A DNA stretch of 64,000 nucleotides from Siniperca chuatsi (GCF_020085105.1 NC_058055.1:7638822-7702821); one strand, 5' to 3'; positions 38,601 through 52,819 are shown, counted from the stretch's first letter. Translations and numbers: made by a program. Notes: generated by a model not told the origin, from the letters alone.

Positions 38601-41600
38601 AGATAGATGACGAGGGAGTGTTGAGGCTTCTGTATGAGGAGGCCAGGAACAACATTCTCACGGGTCGATACCCCTGCGATCCCGAGCACTGGACGGGTCT
38701 TGGAGCCTTGTCTCTTGCTCTTGATGAGGGAACTGGTCTTGACGACCAAAAATGTACTACTACTATCAGGTAAGTTAGAAAGCTTGGTTAAATACATGTT
38801 TGACCAAATTCTGGATGCAGGTTTTAAATGCTCTTCTAATTTTTTATTCTATAGAGGATTGCTTTGCTGACTTTTCAGTTTCTCTTAAAGGAATAGTTCG
38901 ATATTTTGGGAAATGCGCTTATTCACTTTCTTACCAAGAGGTAGCTGAGAATATCAATACCACTCAATGGAAGGCTACAGCCAGGAGATGGTTAGCTTAG
39001 CCAAAAGAATGGAAACCGGGGTAAACAGCTAGCCTGGCTTTGTCCTATTGGTTAAAAAAAATAAAATAAAATAAATAAATAAATTCTGTCTACCAGCACC
39101 TCTAAAGCTTACAAGATATCACATATCACACGTTAGTTTTTGTTTGTTTAATTAACTAAAGTATAGAACGTATAGAAACACAGTGACTTCCTTTAATCTC
39201 CACTGGTTGCAGTGCAAACCTCATAGTATCGACCCTAAGAAGTCACTGCACATGCACAAGAAATATTCCAGCACATAACCCCCTGTAAAACCAGAACATG
39301 GCGTTTTTCCTCCTTGGTTTTTGTACAGATTAAATGGTAGGCGGATTTGTTTTTACCTTTGGTGACAGCCAAACTATCGGTTTCCCCCGGCTTCCAGTCT
39401 TTATGCTAAGCTGAGCTGACCATCTCCTGGCTGTAGCTTCCTGTTTAATGGGCAGACACCTTAAAACAATTTAGCCTATTTTGAAGTAAATTACAGATTA
39501 TATCTAAAGTTGGCAGCAACCTATTATGGAAATAGAAACAGGAATTAACTGTAACTGTGGTGTAACCATATGCCATACACTGATGTTGACTTGAAAGCGA
39601 GCCAGTTGTGTGCTCAGGATAACAAGACACTTTGAATTTGTTTGTCAGCACATGATCCTACTTGGTTTTCTGTACTTTGGCTTCAGCATTTGCGTAAATG
39701 AACACTTTGTGAAATTCACAGTTGACTCAGTTTTAGTTCACCTTTTTAGAAAATAAAGAAGTATGTAATGGCCCCTGCTGTTAATTTTGTCATAATGGTA
39801 AGATGACGTCTCGCTTCAGCTTAATGTACTAGAAAAAACTGACACTGTAACCAAACTCTTGTCCCTCAACCCACATATTCTAAAGGGCAACTGGTAGATT
39901 AAGAGCTTCAGGTACTTCTGCACAATCAGCGTTGCAATTTGATGAAAATCTGCATTGTGAAAAAGGTCAACAGTGCTTTGTCTATTTGCATGTGTTTTCT
40001 TAAGTTGCAGTGCGTTTTCTCTTGTCGGCCACCGTATGATTGTGATTAAAGGGCTGAGAAGTCCTATATATCACTGCAATCACTGTTCTTATTTTAGGTA
40101 TTCATGACACACGTTAGGCTGCCTACAGTTAGTAGCAACATACTTCTGAATAGACATTTATGAGGAAGTCTCTATTTGTTTGCTTACAGTGATCAATGTC
40201 TTAGTTTGTGTCTGTGGTTTGTGTCTGTTGTGTCTACTTCCCTTTAACTGTTTTACAGCTTCTTGCTGTAAAAATATCTTTCTTTATTTGTTGTTTGATA
40301 ATTATTAAATCGGAAATAGACTATTTGAGGTCTGCACTGCATCAAAACGAACATTAGGAGTTTATCCCAAAAATCACTTCTTGTTTTCTATCTTTTTCTC
40401 TAACCATGAAACTGAACATAATGTTCCAAATCTTCCCAACAATAGAGGAGACACTTAAAGACACATAAATAACATGATGTCTGACATGTCCTAAATACAA
40501 TCGACTCTAATCCTTCAAGATATGACGTGATTGGACCATTGAGGAGGAGAAAAACGCAGCTATTAGTGTGATAATCTTTATCTACTGATGGAATCGTGCT
40601 TTTTATTATAATCACTGTTTGCAAATTATATTTTAGACCAAGAGGTTCTTTTCAGAGGTTCACTAGGTAATATTCAGTTGATGTCTTTTATGACGCTGAA
40701 GAAAAGAAGCTGTCCCACTTACAGACATTTTTTTCTGTCAGTAGTAGAGTGGTAGTAATTGAGAAAAGGAGTTCAAAACTCCAGCAACACTTGTACTATA
40801 AAGAACTTTTATTAGATCAACGTGTTTCGGCTTGTGGCCTTCACCAGGGTCATCAAACATATTATGACGGACATTTAAATGGGATGAGCATGAATGGAAA
40901 AAAAATATGTTAATTGAGTGACTGAGGAGACGTAAGAATCTGTAGCATGGCAACACCTGCAAGAGTGAAGAAAACAGGATTTAAGGAGCAATGTATTACA
41001 GTGCAAACCGTACAGTACAGTAGCACAAGAGAGTAGATTGACACAATAGATTGTTTCAGCATCCTGTTAATCATACAGACAAAGCAACCGAAGCAAAGGA
41101 CAACATGAATTGCACTGTTAAGATGGACTATATGCATAATACAAACTTCTCTTATCTGCTTTCCACAGAGAGAAGAAGCTGTCTTCGTTTCTGCCTGCAC
41201 ATGTTGCCATGGGGAGTGGAGGTTTGCTCTCCACTCTGAGAGGGAAGTCGAGCCGTCAGACAGGACTGGAACAGAACCTCTTGGAGGCGTACAGAAAGAT
41301 CAGCGCATCTGCTGGAAACTCTCCTGAGCCCACACAGCTCCTACACCAGTACCTCAACACATGTCACACTCTGCCTTATTATGGGTAAGGATTTGGGTAA
41401 TGAGCCATTTATACTCTATATTTGTCTACAAAACTTTTACCTCAAATAATTCACATACCTCAAATCACCTCATATTTATTAGGTTTTAATTAACATCTAC
41501 TACACAAACAGGTGCGCTTTTTTCCTTGGAGAGATTGACAAACCAGCGCAAGGGCTTCTCCAAAGGGGAAAACGCAAAGCTGTCAACGTTGGGATCTGCC

Positions 41601-43121
41601 TGGAGGGAGTTTATGTGATGGATGTCAAAGAGAAGGTGAGCACTGGATTGTCTTTGGCTGACAGCTCTGTAAAACAACGACATGAGGTTTCTCACTTTGT
41701 GTGTGCGTGTGCATACTTGTATGCTTGCACTGTATAATCGTCGCACACACCGCAGAAATGTTGAAGTTGATTTCTCTTGTTGAACACATTGTCTTGCAGC
41801 ACGTGCTGCTTGGTCTGCGTTTCAGTGAGCTCTCCTGGGACCACAGCTACCCTGAGGAGGAGGGGGACTCACACATTCTGTGGCTGGAGTTTGATGGAGA
41901 GGAAGACGGCACTCCTGTCAACAAGTTGCTAAAGATCTACTCAAAACAAGTAAGAAAATGTTTGTGAAATTTGATTAAATTCACACATCATCTGATATGA
42001 TAATACACCTGTACATACATTATCATCTGTATGGTAGAGTGTCATGGACCAGCACATATACTATGACTTTAGACTGCCTCAGAAGTGTGTTGTGTTATGT
42101 TGATTGGCAGTTTTTGGGTTGCACCTGTCGTGGTTGACAACTCTGCCGTCTCTGCTCTGCAACCTCAATTTAAGAATGTCTTGCTGCTGGAGAGGGTGAC
42201 AGATGTAGTCCTCTTATGTGTGTCTCACTTCAAATGTTTTCAACAAGGAGAAGGGATATGCAGTCATCTCTAGAGAGCGCACTGCACCTGGTGTTTTTGA
42301 GAGCTTCAGGAACGGGTGCAGCTGCCATGCCCATTTGTTCTTAGAGGAGCATAACTCTTGATATTAGTGTTGAAAACTAATAGATTCTAAATAATTTTCT
42401 GCACTCACATGTATATCATCCTTACTCAGTGATTGTTAGGTTGAAAAGGACTATCTCAGCCACCAGATGAAGAGATGTTACATAAGGGTAGAGGCAGTAA
42501 TACATAATCATACCAGGCCCTAATCCAAGGCTGGCAATGTGACCCTTTATATTCCTGTGGTTCACTAATGGACCATCAAAAAGTAAAGTACAGCTGTTTA
42601 TTATGTATTCTTCTAAGGATCAGACTTAATAATTTGTCTGGGTTTTTTCTGTCAACCAGGCAGAGCTAATGAGCGGCTTCATTGAGTTCTGTGTGGAGCT
42701 GAAGTCTGCGTCTGAGGGAGGAGCTGGAGCTGACATGGACGGGGAGGTGAGTCTGTCTCAGCCTGCTGGGCAAGATGGCAGCAACAAGAACGGACGCGGA
42801 GGGCGGCGCGGGATGCTGCAGAGGCAAAGCAGTGTTGTGTGCAACCGGGTCCATTCACTTAACACTATCAGCTATGTGGACAATGGTGAGTCTAATGGTT
42901 ACACTTAGTAGTCCTAGCCTACTAACAGTATAATCTTTCTTGAGTGAGTTACTGCAAGTAACTTCAATCGGAGTAATTTTTCAATATTCGTCCATTGTTG
43001 TCTTTCAGGAAAAGAAATCAAACGCTTGAAGCCGAAAAGAGCTGCATCCTTTTTCACCCGACAGGTGTCTGCACCCACATACTCTGCTGTGCAAGTGACC
43101 GAGAGTCTGGAGCAGGGTTAA
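35697..43121 (+). CDS. frmd8: FERM domain-containing protein 8 (iRhom-binding)
   Basis: Coding exons: 35697-35787, 35957-36124, 36648-36749, 38318-38376, 38603-38769, 41169-41384, 41512-41635, 41800-41949, 42660-42885, 43009-43121. All join in phase and give 471 residues; human FRMD8 has about 464. The FERM-like domain covers about residues 31-380. Blocks shared with the human protein include [77 protein letters not shown] and SLEQG at the C-terminus. A low-complexity Gly/Arg stretch and the basic [12 protein letters not shown] motif precede the end. FRMD8 binds the cytoplasmic part of iRhoms and stabilises the iRhom/ADAM17 sheddase complex at the cell surface. The start was chosen for its position just after an acceptor and its Ser-rich, human-like N-terminus. 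Confidence 0.93.
37035..37375. repeat. AT-rich inverted-end repeat in frmd8 intron
   Basis: The segment has 'aaactaattagttgatcaac' near its left end and 'atgatcagcagattaattac' near its right end, which are roughly inverted. It resembles a widespread fish MITE family with 'cgattaatcg' ends. No coding capacity is seen. Exact borders and target duplication are unclear. Confidence 0.5.
38885..39464. mobile_element. TTAA-flanked fish MITE, copy 1
   Basis: It starts TTAAAGGAATAGTTCGATAT and shares with the copy at 56592 the words 'attttgggaaat', 'cagcacctctaaagctta', 'ccagtctttatgctaagct' and 'ggctgtagctt'. The matching inverted right end is missing, so this copy is truncated; a TTAA occurs at 39461. 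It lies in the intron between the frmd8 exons at 38603 and 41169. Confidence 0.7.
40740..40870 (-). repeat. short interspersed repeat fragment
   Basis: Contains 'caacgtgtttcggcttgtgg' and 'ccttcaccagggtcatcaaa', a phrase found repeatedly in vertebrate genomes as part of an interspersed repeat, next to 'aaggagttcaaaactccagc'. Family and orientation are uncertain. It lies in the same frmd8 intron as the TTAA element. Confidence 0.4.
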
Positions 43122-46100
43122 ACTCCGTGATGAGCTCTGCCCCAATGCCTCTCAAAGACCAAACCTGAACATTTATCACTGAGATTAAAAGAAAAGACAT
43201 TTAACTGATAATATATGAACATGCAAAGGACCAAGCGAGGGATCTAAGTGAGTGACAATATTTATCTTTTGAAGTTGTGTACATTAAGAGAGTACAGTAA
43301 TGTGAAAAACTAAATGATCTATTAACAGCAATGCTTTCAAGGTTCAACTGAAGTGGCTATACATTAGATGGCCGTACATAAAGAAAGTAGTTCTTCTCTG
43401 AGCACCATATAATGGACCTGTCTGAGTCTGAGACAAGCCTTAGAGAAATCCTCAAACAGTGACTCCAATCGATGACTGTATGATATCTCGTGACCTTTTT
43501 GACCTTTCTGCAGCGCTCAGGAGCTGTGTTTACTGCAATTGTTAAAAAATGTTAAACCTCATTAGAGTATAACCACTGCATTACCTCTTTTTACTTTAAC
43601 CCTTATTGCATCGTAATATATCCCGATATAACATTTTCTAACTCCTCCTCAAAACTGAAAGAGTTATCGCAAACTCTTTACAGTCAGCATGACAAACATT
43701 TCAGGGGACGATCTAAGGGCGTGTTGCCACTATTCTGCTTTTTCAAACTGCCAGTGCCTTGTTCTCATGAAAGGGTGAAGACACTGTAGAAACATTTAGT
43801 GGTTACTGATCATAAAGAGTCCGTATGGGAGCACATTTTCTGTGTTGTGGAAGTTTCTTGTAAGTACATGTTTTCAAGAGTTTGACATGATTAATATTTG
43901 CTGATATTTGCAGCTGTTTTTTGTGGATAGAGAGCGCAGTTGGCATATCCCACTTTTTTATTTGTAAAATAAAATGTGAATGTAGTCTAAACATGAAAAA
44001 TAACAGGATAAAATGTTTTACAGCATCCAGTTGTAGAAGCTAAAATTACACACAGTATCAAGTCCTCGTTGGGGAGCCTGAATTGGTTTGCACCAATAAA
44101 AGAATCAAATTTGAGTCAAAAGAATACAGTAAGTTAGTAAAAAGAAGTCAAAATGTATCTAATAAAAGCATCCTAGGCAATGAATGCACCACACCGCGCT
44201 GTTATTCCTGAATGGTCTCCATTTATTGATGAGTTAGCATGTTGTATTCGTTGTTTAACTTCCAAATCGACACCATCGGTACAAATGACATCCATGCAAA
44301 GGTCTTGACTTGACTATTACTTGCTTTGTCAGACCTGATTAGCAAAGTAAAACTGATGCAATACCACGAGAGAGACTAAAATAAAGAAAACTTCCTGTTT
44401 AGCCGTTATCAGCACTAATTTAACCTACTCTCATAAACAACTCTGACAAATTCAAACTGCTACCTGCTGCCTAACTTCTGTTAGCCATATGAAAGGATTG
44501 TTTTTGCAAACAAAGTCATGGTTGACATTATTTGAAAGAAGAAGGAGAATACTATCTTTGTATAAAAGTGTCGTCGAAGCCGGTTTTCAGCCTTGTGACA
44601 ATGCATTTTTGAATACTCTGTTTAATGAGTTTATTAATGGGTTATTTAGTTTAAAAATAAGAATTCTCAACCCATAAAGGAACACTAAATGCTTCAGTGT
44701 ATCTGAAAACCAAGAAATTCTGAGAAACATGGTTTTCACTGGACAGCGACTATATGCTCTGTGCATATGGCGCAGACCAACTGACCAAGACCTTTTGACT
44801 ATGCTGTTGAAGTCTCAGTCTGTACACCAAAGCAAGCCTATCTAACATGCTGCAACACAGTATGCTACCTTAACGCTCCAGAGTCAGACTCCAGTCTCCA
44901 CCACGTGGCAGAGTCCTCCAGGTGTCTCTCTGAACTTCACCCTAATGCTGACACAGGCACTTCCTGTCTTTGCTGTACATTTGACAAACAAGCTCACCTC
45001 ACTAATGGCCATGAGAGAAGGTATACATCTTTATGATACTGCCTTCCACTTGAACGTATGTCCTGATTTGAGATGTGTCGGCATCTTGTATTCTTCCTGA
45101 TTCTCCTGAGCATGCAAACTGCAGAATGTTTTTACTTTTCTATGCGTTGACTTATTATATGTCAGCTGCTGTCTGTAACCTAACTGCAGAAGTCCAATAT
45201 ATTGTTGCTAACTTACACTATGCATGTCACATTGTAGAATAGGCATTCCGACAGACTACACATCATGTGATACTGCACTATTAATACTAATACACTGTTT
45301 ATAAATCTTTTACATCCGCAGATGTTTTTGTATTGTTTGTTAGCTTTCATGAGAGAATATTTTTACTTTCATTTTCATATACTTGTCAGTGTTGTACACA
45401 AGAATGAAATGAAGAAATAGGTCATTTTAAGCATTATCTTCTCAAACAATCACTTTGCAGAAGCATTAAGTGCCTTTTTGTTTGTGTGAGTTGACATCTG
45501 AATGACTGTTGTGGTGCTTGGAAACCAGGAATGGACATTTTTTGTTATTGCTATAGTTTAGAAATTGAATTGTGTTTTGTAATATATTTCCCCACATTTT
45601 TGACTAGACAATGCATTTCTCCTTTCCTAGCTGATGTGAGTATATTGATATACTGGATAACTACACTGGCCTGCTGTTGAACAGTGTGTTGTGGTTCCTC
45701 TCAGTGGGGTGGTCTGTTCTGCCTTCATTACAATACGTCTGATATGCTTTTTTAATAAACACATGCAAAGTGGGCCCATTTCTCTGAATATCTGTTAACA
45801 AGAGTGCTTACTACTTCACTACCTACGGCCTAAGCGTATTGAAGCCATACTTATTTTCACTAACACAAACTGTTACCTTGTGTGTGATTTTAGGTTTTTA
45901 TTTGGCAATGCATGCTTTGTGCCTCTATACATTTTGACCTGTTCTACTCACCGTTTAGCCAACCTCTTTTTCCTGCAACTCTTTATTTAGCCACGTGTAC
46001 TGCTCAGATACTGTAGATTTATTTGACAATGAAAGCAACAACTCACTGCTTAGACCTCCTGTAACATTTCAACTAGGTGTAATCAGGGTTGAAAATGCAT

Positions 46101-46950
46101 TCTAGTGTTATATTTAATATTGGTTATATAATGTGTAGGGATGTAAAAGGAATATAACACTGTTAATGCATATTCAGACAGTTCCTTTGTGATTACTCCT
46201 ATGGAAATGGTTTTAAATGCACCTAAAAACTCTTATAAATTATTACTAATAGCTTTCAAATACCTGAAGCGAGTCACACGTTAGTATTCCACTGTTACAG
46301 TATTGTCTATGTGAATCAATATAGATTTTGAATCTTTGACCAATAAAATGAAAAGTGTTTTCTCTGAATATGAAACCTGCTGCACTTTAGCACTTTTCTG
46401 GCTTCAAATGTCTTCTTTTCTTGATTCCTCTTCAGCATTTCAGCCTGAGGTTTTTGTCTTTTAAGGCAAAAACACATCTGTGTCTTATTTCAGCCACAAT
46501 TTAGCCTCAGGAATTCATGGTTGATTTTCAACAGCAGTCAAGAAGATCAGACTAAATATGTAAAACTTTCCTGGTTTCAGCAGTTTTCAGTAGTGTTGAT
46601 TTTTTTTATGTTCTTCCTTTTTTAAAACAGTCCTCTACCATTGTTATGGCAGCATGACAGCATTGTGCAACCCATCCCCCACATTCATCAAGGAAGAAAT
46701 GTCCAAATCATTAAGTGGCAAGATGTTAACTTTTTTCAATTTATTTCAAACGTGAATGAAATGAGATTTTATTATTGTTATTTTGTGGCACATCATCATG
46801 CACACATGAGAAATTAAGTTTGTTAATTTCATTGGAACAGTATCAGTTCTGACAATCTATAGAAATGTCCATATTTAAATATCCATATTTATTTAATAAA
46901 TGCATTTATATCTGTACTCATGGTTCAGTTAACTACTGAAAATAATATGA
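43122..46950. other. frmd8 3' UTR and intergenic DNA
   Basis: Candidate AATAAA signals lie at 43968-43973 and 45754-45759, so the frmd8 3' UTR could be about 0.85 or 2.6 kb. No other gene, RNA gene or recognised mobile element was seen in this stretch. Confidence 0.45.
43968..43973 (+). terminator. frmd8: candidate frmd8 polyadenylation signal
   Basis: AATAAA 847 nt after the frmd8 stop at 43121. A further hexamer at 45754-45759 could end a longer transcript. Confidence 0.35.
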
Positions 46951-46959
46951 CATGCGCAG

Positions 46960-47310
46960 TAGTGCACTTCCGAACAGTCAGACCAGAGCTACAACATTTC
47001 TGATGTAAGTCAATAGTCAATTCTCTTGACTACAAACACTCTTTGATGACGAAGCGCTGGATAGGCTGCACACCCGGAAACAGTAACGTTTTCAAGCTAG
47101 CTGCTTGTGTTTTAGGAGAAATAACATTTTCTAATGACTTATTTTGAAAAGCCTTCAGACTAAGTGCAGACAGCTAAGCTACACTAGCTTTAGAGCAAAA
47201 CATTTAACGTTTTCAGGCAGTGGTTGTCAGTTTTCTCGTGCCAGCTGAACGCTCGTCATCTTTGGTTATCGTCATTTTATTTGTACATTCTCAGCTGGCC
47301 GGCGTACAGG
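46960..47310 (+). promoter_or_regulatory. vps51: vps51 promoter and 5' UTR
   Basis: A CpG-containing stretch with 'cacccggaaac' (ETS-like) near 47070 precedes the vps51 start at 47311. No TATA box is seen at a fitting distance, as expected of a housekeeping gene. The transcription start cannot be fixed. Confidence 0.35.
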
Positions 47311-50300
47311 ATGGACGGTGAGGCGGACGACACGGTGTCGGTGTCGGAGGACTCCGGCCCCGGCAGGAGGCGTAGGGTGCACGGCATGCTGAAGCTCTAC
47401 TACGGAATGAACGAGGAAGGAAAGGCCGAGGAGCAGCCGGAGTCCCTGGATCCTTGCGACATCAACGGGCCGCATTTTGACCCCGAGCACTTCCTCAACA
47501 AGGTTTGGGACCACTGCTGTCATGTGAACTGTTTCCACAGTGATACAACACATAATGGCTTCTGCACTGCATGCTACTAACGCTGCTGTCAGTATCAGTG
47601 TTATCTGGAGCTGCTAAATGTATAGGCCTAGTAACAGGTCTGTTGATAAATAAGATATTTAGAATATAAATTAAACTTTTTTTTCTCGATTCGACATGTG
47701 TTTAGAAAAAAAAAAAAAAATTTAAATGAAAGGAAATTTGAGTGTCTAGCATCTGACGATCATCAGCAGTGAAGTGATGACACACTAGAAAGCACCCTTC
47801 AGTGTGCCAGGGAATATGGACCCCAGTAAAAATGCAGGCAGTTGTGATTTGATATGAGGTCTTGGAATAAAGGATAAATTACCACAAAACCAACTGGGAA
47901 TATAATTCAGTTTTCATTACCAAGCAATGCATAAATTAACCAGTGCTCATTCAACTGACATTACATCTCATGGAAATGGTAAAGAATTAAGTGGACTGAA
48001 CATTTTAACCACATTATACAACAAATTACCATAATGGCTTCTGCACTGCATGCTACTAACGCTGCTGTCAGTATCAGTGTTATCTGGAGCTGCTAAATGT
48101 ATAGGCCTAGTAACAGGTCTGTTGATAAATAAGATATTTAGAATATAAATTAAACTTTTTTTTCTCGATTCGACATGTGTTTAGAAAAAAAAAAAAAATT
48201 TAAATGAAAGGAAATTTGAGTGTCTAGCATCTGACGATCATCAGCAGTGAAGTGATGACACACTAGAAAGCACCCTTCAGTGTGCCAGGGAATATGGACC
48301 CCAGTAAAAATGCAGGCAGTTGTGATTTGATATGAGGTCTTGGAATAAAGGATAAATTACCACAAAACCAACTGGGAATATAATTCAGTTTTCATTACCA
48401 AGCAATGCATAAATTAACCAGTGCTCATTCAACTGACATTACATCTCATGGAAATGGTAAAGAATTAAGTGGACTGAACATTTTAACCACATTATACAAC
48501 AAATTACCAGTAAACATACAGTAACATCTATACACATATTTGACTGTGGGGAAATGGTAGTGATTGAATGTACACACATTTACTGGCAGTGGATAATAAT
48601 TTAACACTGCTTTGGTTAAAGCAGTTATGAGGAAAGCTGCTTCATAAATAACAAAGATATACTCAATAGTGTGTCAATTGACCTTGTATTTTATATGTAC
48701 TGTTTTTAAGTCTGACTGTGACCATTGTGTGTTTTGTATCCAAATGCAGCTCAGAAGGGAGTGCTCCCTTGCAGAGTTGATGGACCAGGAGACCTGCATG
48801 GTTAAGCAGATCCGCTCTTTGGACAGTGACATGCAGACACTGGTGTATGAAAACTACAACAAGTTCATATCCGCTACAGGTGACGGAACTTCTCACTCTC
48901 TGTTAAATTACTGCTGAAATGTTGTCAGGTTTTGTTGAATTGTGCATCTCTGGATAGTTGAACCGTCTTTCCATGTTTTTTCCAGACACCATAAGAAAGA
49001 TGAAGAATGATTTCAAAAAGATGGAGGATGAAATGGATTGCCTGTCTGCTAACATGGCAGCAATCACTGAGTTCAGTGCTCGTATCAGTGGTACTCTTCA
49101 AGACCAGCACGCACAGATTACAAAACTCTCAGGTGAGACCTAAACTGGCAGCTTGTTTTGTTGAGTCACTTGTGGGGGACTTCATGATGGTTATTTTCAC
49201 ATTTTTGTCTTGCCATGTTCCTCTCCAGGGGTTCACACTCTGTTAAGGAAGCTGCAGTTTCTGTTTGAACTGCCTGCTAGATTAAATAAGTGTCTGGAGC
49301 TGCAGGCCTACGCTCAGGCAGTGAGATCTCACCGCCGTGCCCGCTGTGTGCTGCAGCAGTACAGCCACCTGCCCTCCTTCAAGGGAATTCAGGACGACTG
49401 TCACGCCATCATGGACAAGCTGGCTCAGGAGCTTCGACAGAAGTTCAGGTGGGAATCTCCCAACCTACATTCAGATTAGAGACGCCACATAGAAATAAAT
49501 TAGGATTAAATATAATAGAATTAAATACATTGAAAATGACAAATCCTCATATTGTTCCTTCATACTGTTGCCATTATTTTGTCCTGATTTAAATCAAACT
49601 AATATTTCAAATTTGCTATATTGCATGCTGATCATCTAAAAAGTCAATTAAGAAAGCATTTGCCGTAATGCAGATGTTTTGTCATTATTGAACGTTGCCT
49701 GTACAAAATCCTTTTTGCAGTTAGAATTTCAAAATGTTTAAGGAGAGATTTATTTGTGTCTAATTTTTTTGTTGTTGTCTTATAGGGATGGTGGGTCAAG
49801 CGCCAAAGATTTATCTGAGTGTGTGGAGCTGCTGCTACAGTTAGATGAGCCAGCGGAAGAGCTCTGTGATAAATTCCTGAGCCACGCGCGGTCTCGACTT
49901 GAGTCGGACCTCCAGGGTCTGGAGGCAGAGATAAGACCGTACCCGTCTGCCTCAGCCATGAAAGATGCTTCTGCACGCAGGTTGTCATCTACTGCAGCCG
50001 CCGGATCTCCGACTGATAACTCCCCTAAAACGAGCGCTATACCTTCTCCCACCTCAAACACTGACATCCTGGAATTCATTGACAGAGGCTGCAATGAATT
50101 TGTCAGCAGCTTATGTTTAGTAATTACATCCTATCAAGAATTATTTATCAACCATTCTCAGACAGGCGACCTAGCATCCAAAAATATTCCTCAGATGGCA
50201 AATGCTAAGTTGCATGCCTTTGTGGATGATCTGGCTGCTCGGTATTTCTCGCTGGTGGAGCGGAGGATACAAGAGGAGAAAGGGGTTGCAGATAACTCCC

Positions 50301-52819
50301 TCCTGGTCCGCGCACTCGACCGCTTCCACCGTAGACTTCAGGCCGTGTCCAAACTGCTGCCAGGCTCTGCCGTGCAAAACCAGGGGACTGAGATTGTGAT
50401 GCGGGCAGCAACAGAGAGAGTCAAGCAGTACCTCTCTGCTCTGCAGAGCTTCTACATGGACAGTTTGACAGACGTGAGGCAGGCCCTGGCGACACCTCGG
50501 CTCTCTGTGGCCAGTGCTTCAGTGGCTGGAGGCGGCGCTCATCTAGGGGGGCCGGCCTCCTGCAGAGATGCCCCGACCAGCCTGCCAGAGCTGCTCTCCT
50601 CTCTGTCAGCCTCTATTCTCAATCAGATTAAGTCAGTATTGGCATCGGTGCATCTCTTCACAGCTAAGGACATTACTTTCTCCAACAAGCCGTACTTCAA
50701 GGTGAATAGTTTTTCTGTTTATTTGCCAGTAAATTGACAGTTTTCCCCCAAAAAATCATTTTTTACTCTACTCCACATAGTAGCTAATAGCACTACTGCA
50801 CACACAGGGAGTGATTAAATAATGACTGAGTTTTCATATTGGCTATTGAACTATTCCTTTTAATTGGTGACATCCTGCGTAATTGTAAGTGACAGCTGTT
50901 TCTGTCTGTAGGGGGAATTCTGCAGCCAGGGTGTACGCGAGAGGCTGGTGGTGAGCTTTATAAAGTTTGTGTGCCAGTCTTCTCGGCAGTTTTGTGAGAG
51001 TGCAGGAGACAAGGGAGGTTCGACTCCTCCGGCTCTTCTCTTGCTGCTGTCTCGCCTCTGCTTGGACTATGAAACCTCTACTATCTCCTACATACTCACT
51101 CTGACAGATGAACAGTTCCTTGTGCAGGTAAATGGCTTGCCACCTTTATAAATGCAGCAGCATGCACAAAAGACCATATTACACTGTAAAAATACAGTAT
51201 TTAACTTCAGATAGATGTTTGAAAGTTGCATTTTAGTGCATCAGTCCTGAGAAATATAACTAATCCGTAATGTTTTTGAATGTATTTTTTAAACCTGTTC
51301 TACTGCCAACTAAATACACGTCATCTTCTTTTTTTTTAACTTTCTCAGCACCACAGTCCCGTAACACCCGTCACAGCTTTATGTGCAGAAGCCAGGGAGG
51401 CGGCACAGAAACTACTCAATCATTATGTAAAGGTAGGTTTTCACCTACAGCATTCACTGAGTTACTTTTCTTACTGAGGGGAAACAGAAACACCTGTGCA
51501 GGAAAATACTTTTCTCACAAATTCTGTTGCTTGTTTTTGCAGGTTCAGGGCCTGATTATCTCCCAAATGTTAAGAAAGAGTGTCGAAACACGAGACTGGG
51601 TTAACACCATCGAGCCACGAAATGTCCGTGCTGTGATGAAGAGAGTGGTAGAGGACACCACCTCGATCGACGTGCAGGTCACAGTTTGAATAATCACAAT
51701 ATCGGCATCAGCATTATGTCCTCAAGTCCTCTCATTGTGCTTCCACCACCATGTATGAGTAGGCTGTCTTGTGAACCTTCTGTGCTCTTCCGTAGGTTGG
51801 TCTTTTGTATGAAGAAGGTGTGAGGAAAGCACACAGCAGTGACTCCAGCAAAAGGACTTTCTCTGTCTACAGCAGCTCAAGGCAGCAAGCCCGCTATGCT
51901 GCCAGCTACACTCCAAGGTACATTAGCTGCAAACAGACTGGCGAAGTGCAGTCCTCTAGTGGTTTTGGTTTAATGACAGCATTCTAATATATTTACAACA
52001 AATCATACTCTGTCGGGGATAGAATGAACACGTCTTGGATGTGTAAGACGCATAATTTCCTCAAACTAAAGCCAAGATCCATCACTACACACTCTTGACA
52101 CTGTCACCACTTACACATATACACCATTAATTCTTCTGCACAGGGAGAATTACGGTATTCAATGCCAGAGTAAAGTAATGCCATACTGTCCATATATGAG
52201 TGGCTTGGTAAGATATTGTGTGTGACAGGCATACAAACAGATGCAGGCAGCTAATTTATATTACCTCCTTCACTTCCACTGCGGGGGGGCGATTGTTACT
52301 GAGTTGTCTTTAATCAAAAGAATAAGGTTATTGTTTTAATTATGGATTTACTTGAGTGATTTGTCTTTTGTCTGTCTGCAGTGCTCCCATGGATACTAAT
52401 CTACTGAGCAACATACACAAGCTGTTTTCTGAGAGGATTGACATCTTCAGTTCAGTGGAGTTCAACAAGGTGAGTGCAGGTCTTTGTTATGCTGTAGTGT
52501 AGTCTTCATTGAAAAACATCTCTCACACGCACGCTCACACACCCCTCCACTGTCCCAGGTCTCTGTGATAACAGGAATTATCAAAATCAGTTTAAAGACA
52601 TTCCTGGAGTGTGTCCGCCTGCGCACCTTTGGCCGTTACGGGCTGCAGCAGATCCAGGTTGACTGCCATTACCTGCAGATGTACCTGTGGCGATTCGTCT
52701 CTGATGAGAACCTTGTACACTTCCTGCTGGATGAGATAGTGGGGAGCTCCGCCCACCGCTGCCTGGATCCTGCCCCGATGGAGCAGAGTGTGATTGAAGT
52801 CATCTGTGAACGAGGTTAA
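47311..52819 (+). CDS. vps51: VPS51 subunit of GARP and EARP tethering complexes
   Basis: Exons: 47311-47502, 48750-48879, 48986-49132, 49229-49448, 49786-50701, 50912-51127, 51349-51432, 51543-51677, 51796-51917, 52382-52469, 52559-52819. They join in phase to 836 residues; human VPS51 has 782. The N-terminus holds the family motif LKLYYGM and, after it, the [11 protein letters not shown] and [17 protein letters not shown] blocks. A coiled-coil Vps51 region spans about residues 60-200. The large 916-nt exon carries [22 protein letters not shown] and a Ser/Thr-rich insert. The last exon ends ...[15 protein letters not shown]51 joins VPS52 and VPS53 with VPS54 (GARP) or VPS50 (EARP) to tether endosome-derived vesicles at the trans-Golgi network or recycling endosomes. 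The ATG lies just upstream of the conserved acidic leader. Confidence 0.94.
47552..48508. repeat. tandem duplication, 479 + 478 bp, nearly identical
   Basis: Copy 1 (47552-48030) and copy 2 (48031-48508) match base for base by eye, except one fewer A in the A-run (15 against 14). They lie wholly in vps51 intron 1, and the left edge is 49 bp after the exon 1 donor. The unit contains no exon and no recognised element. Confidence 0.95.
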
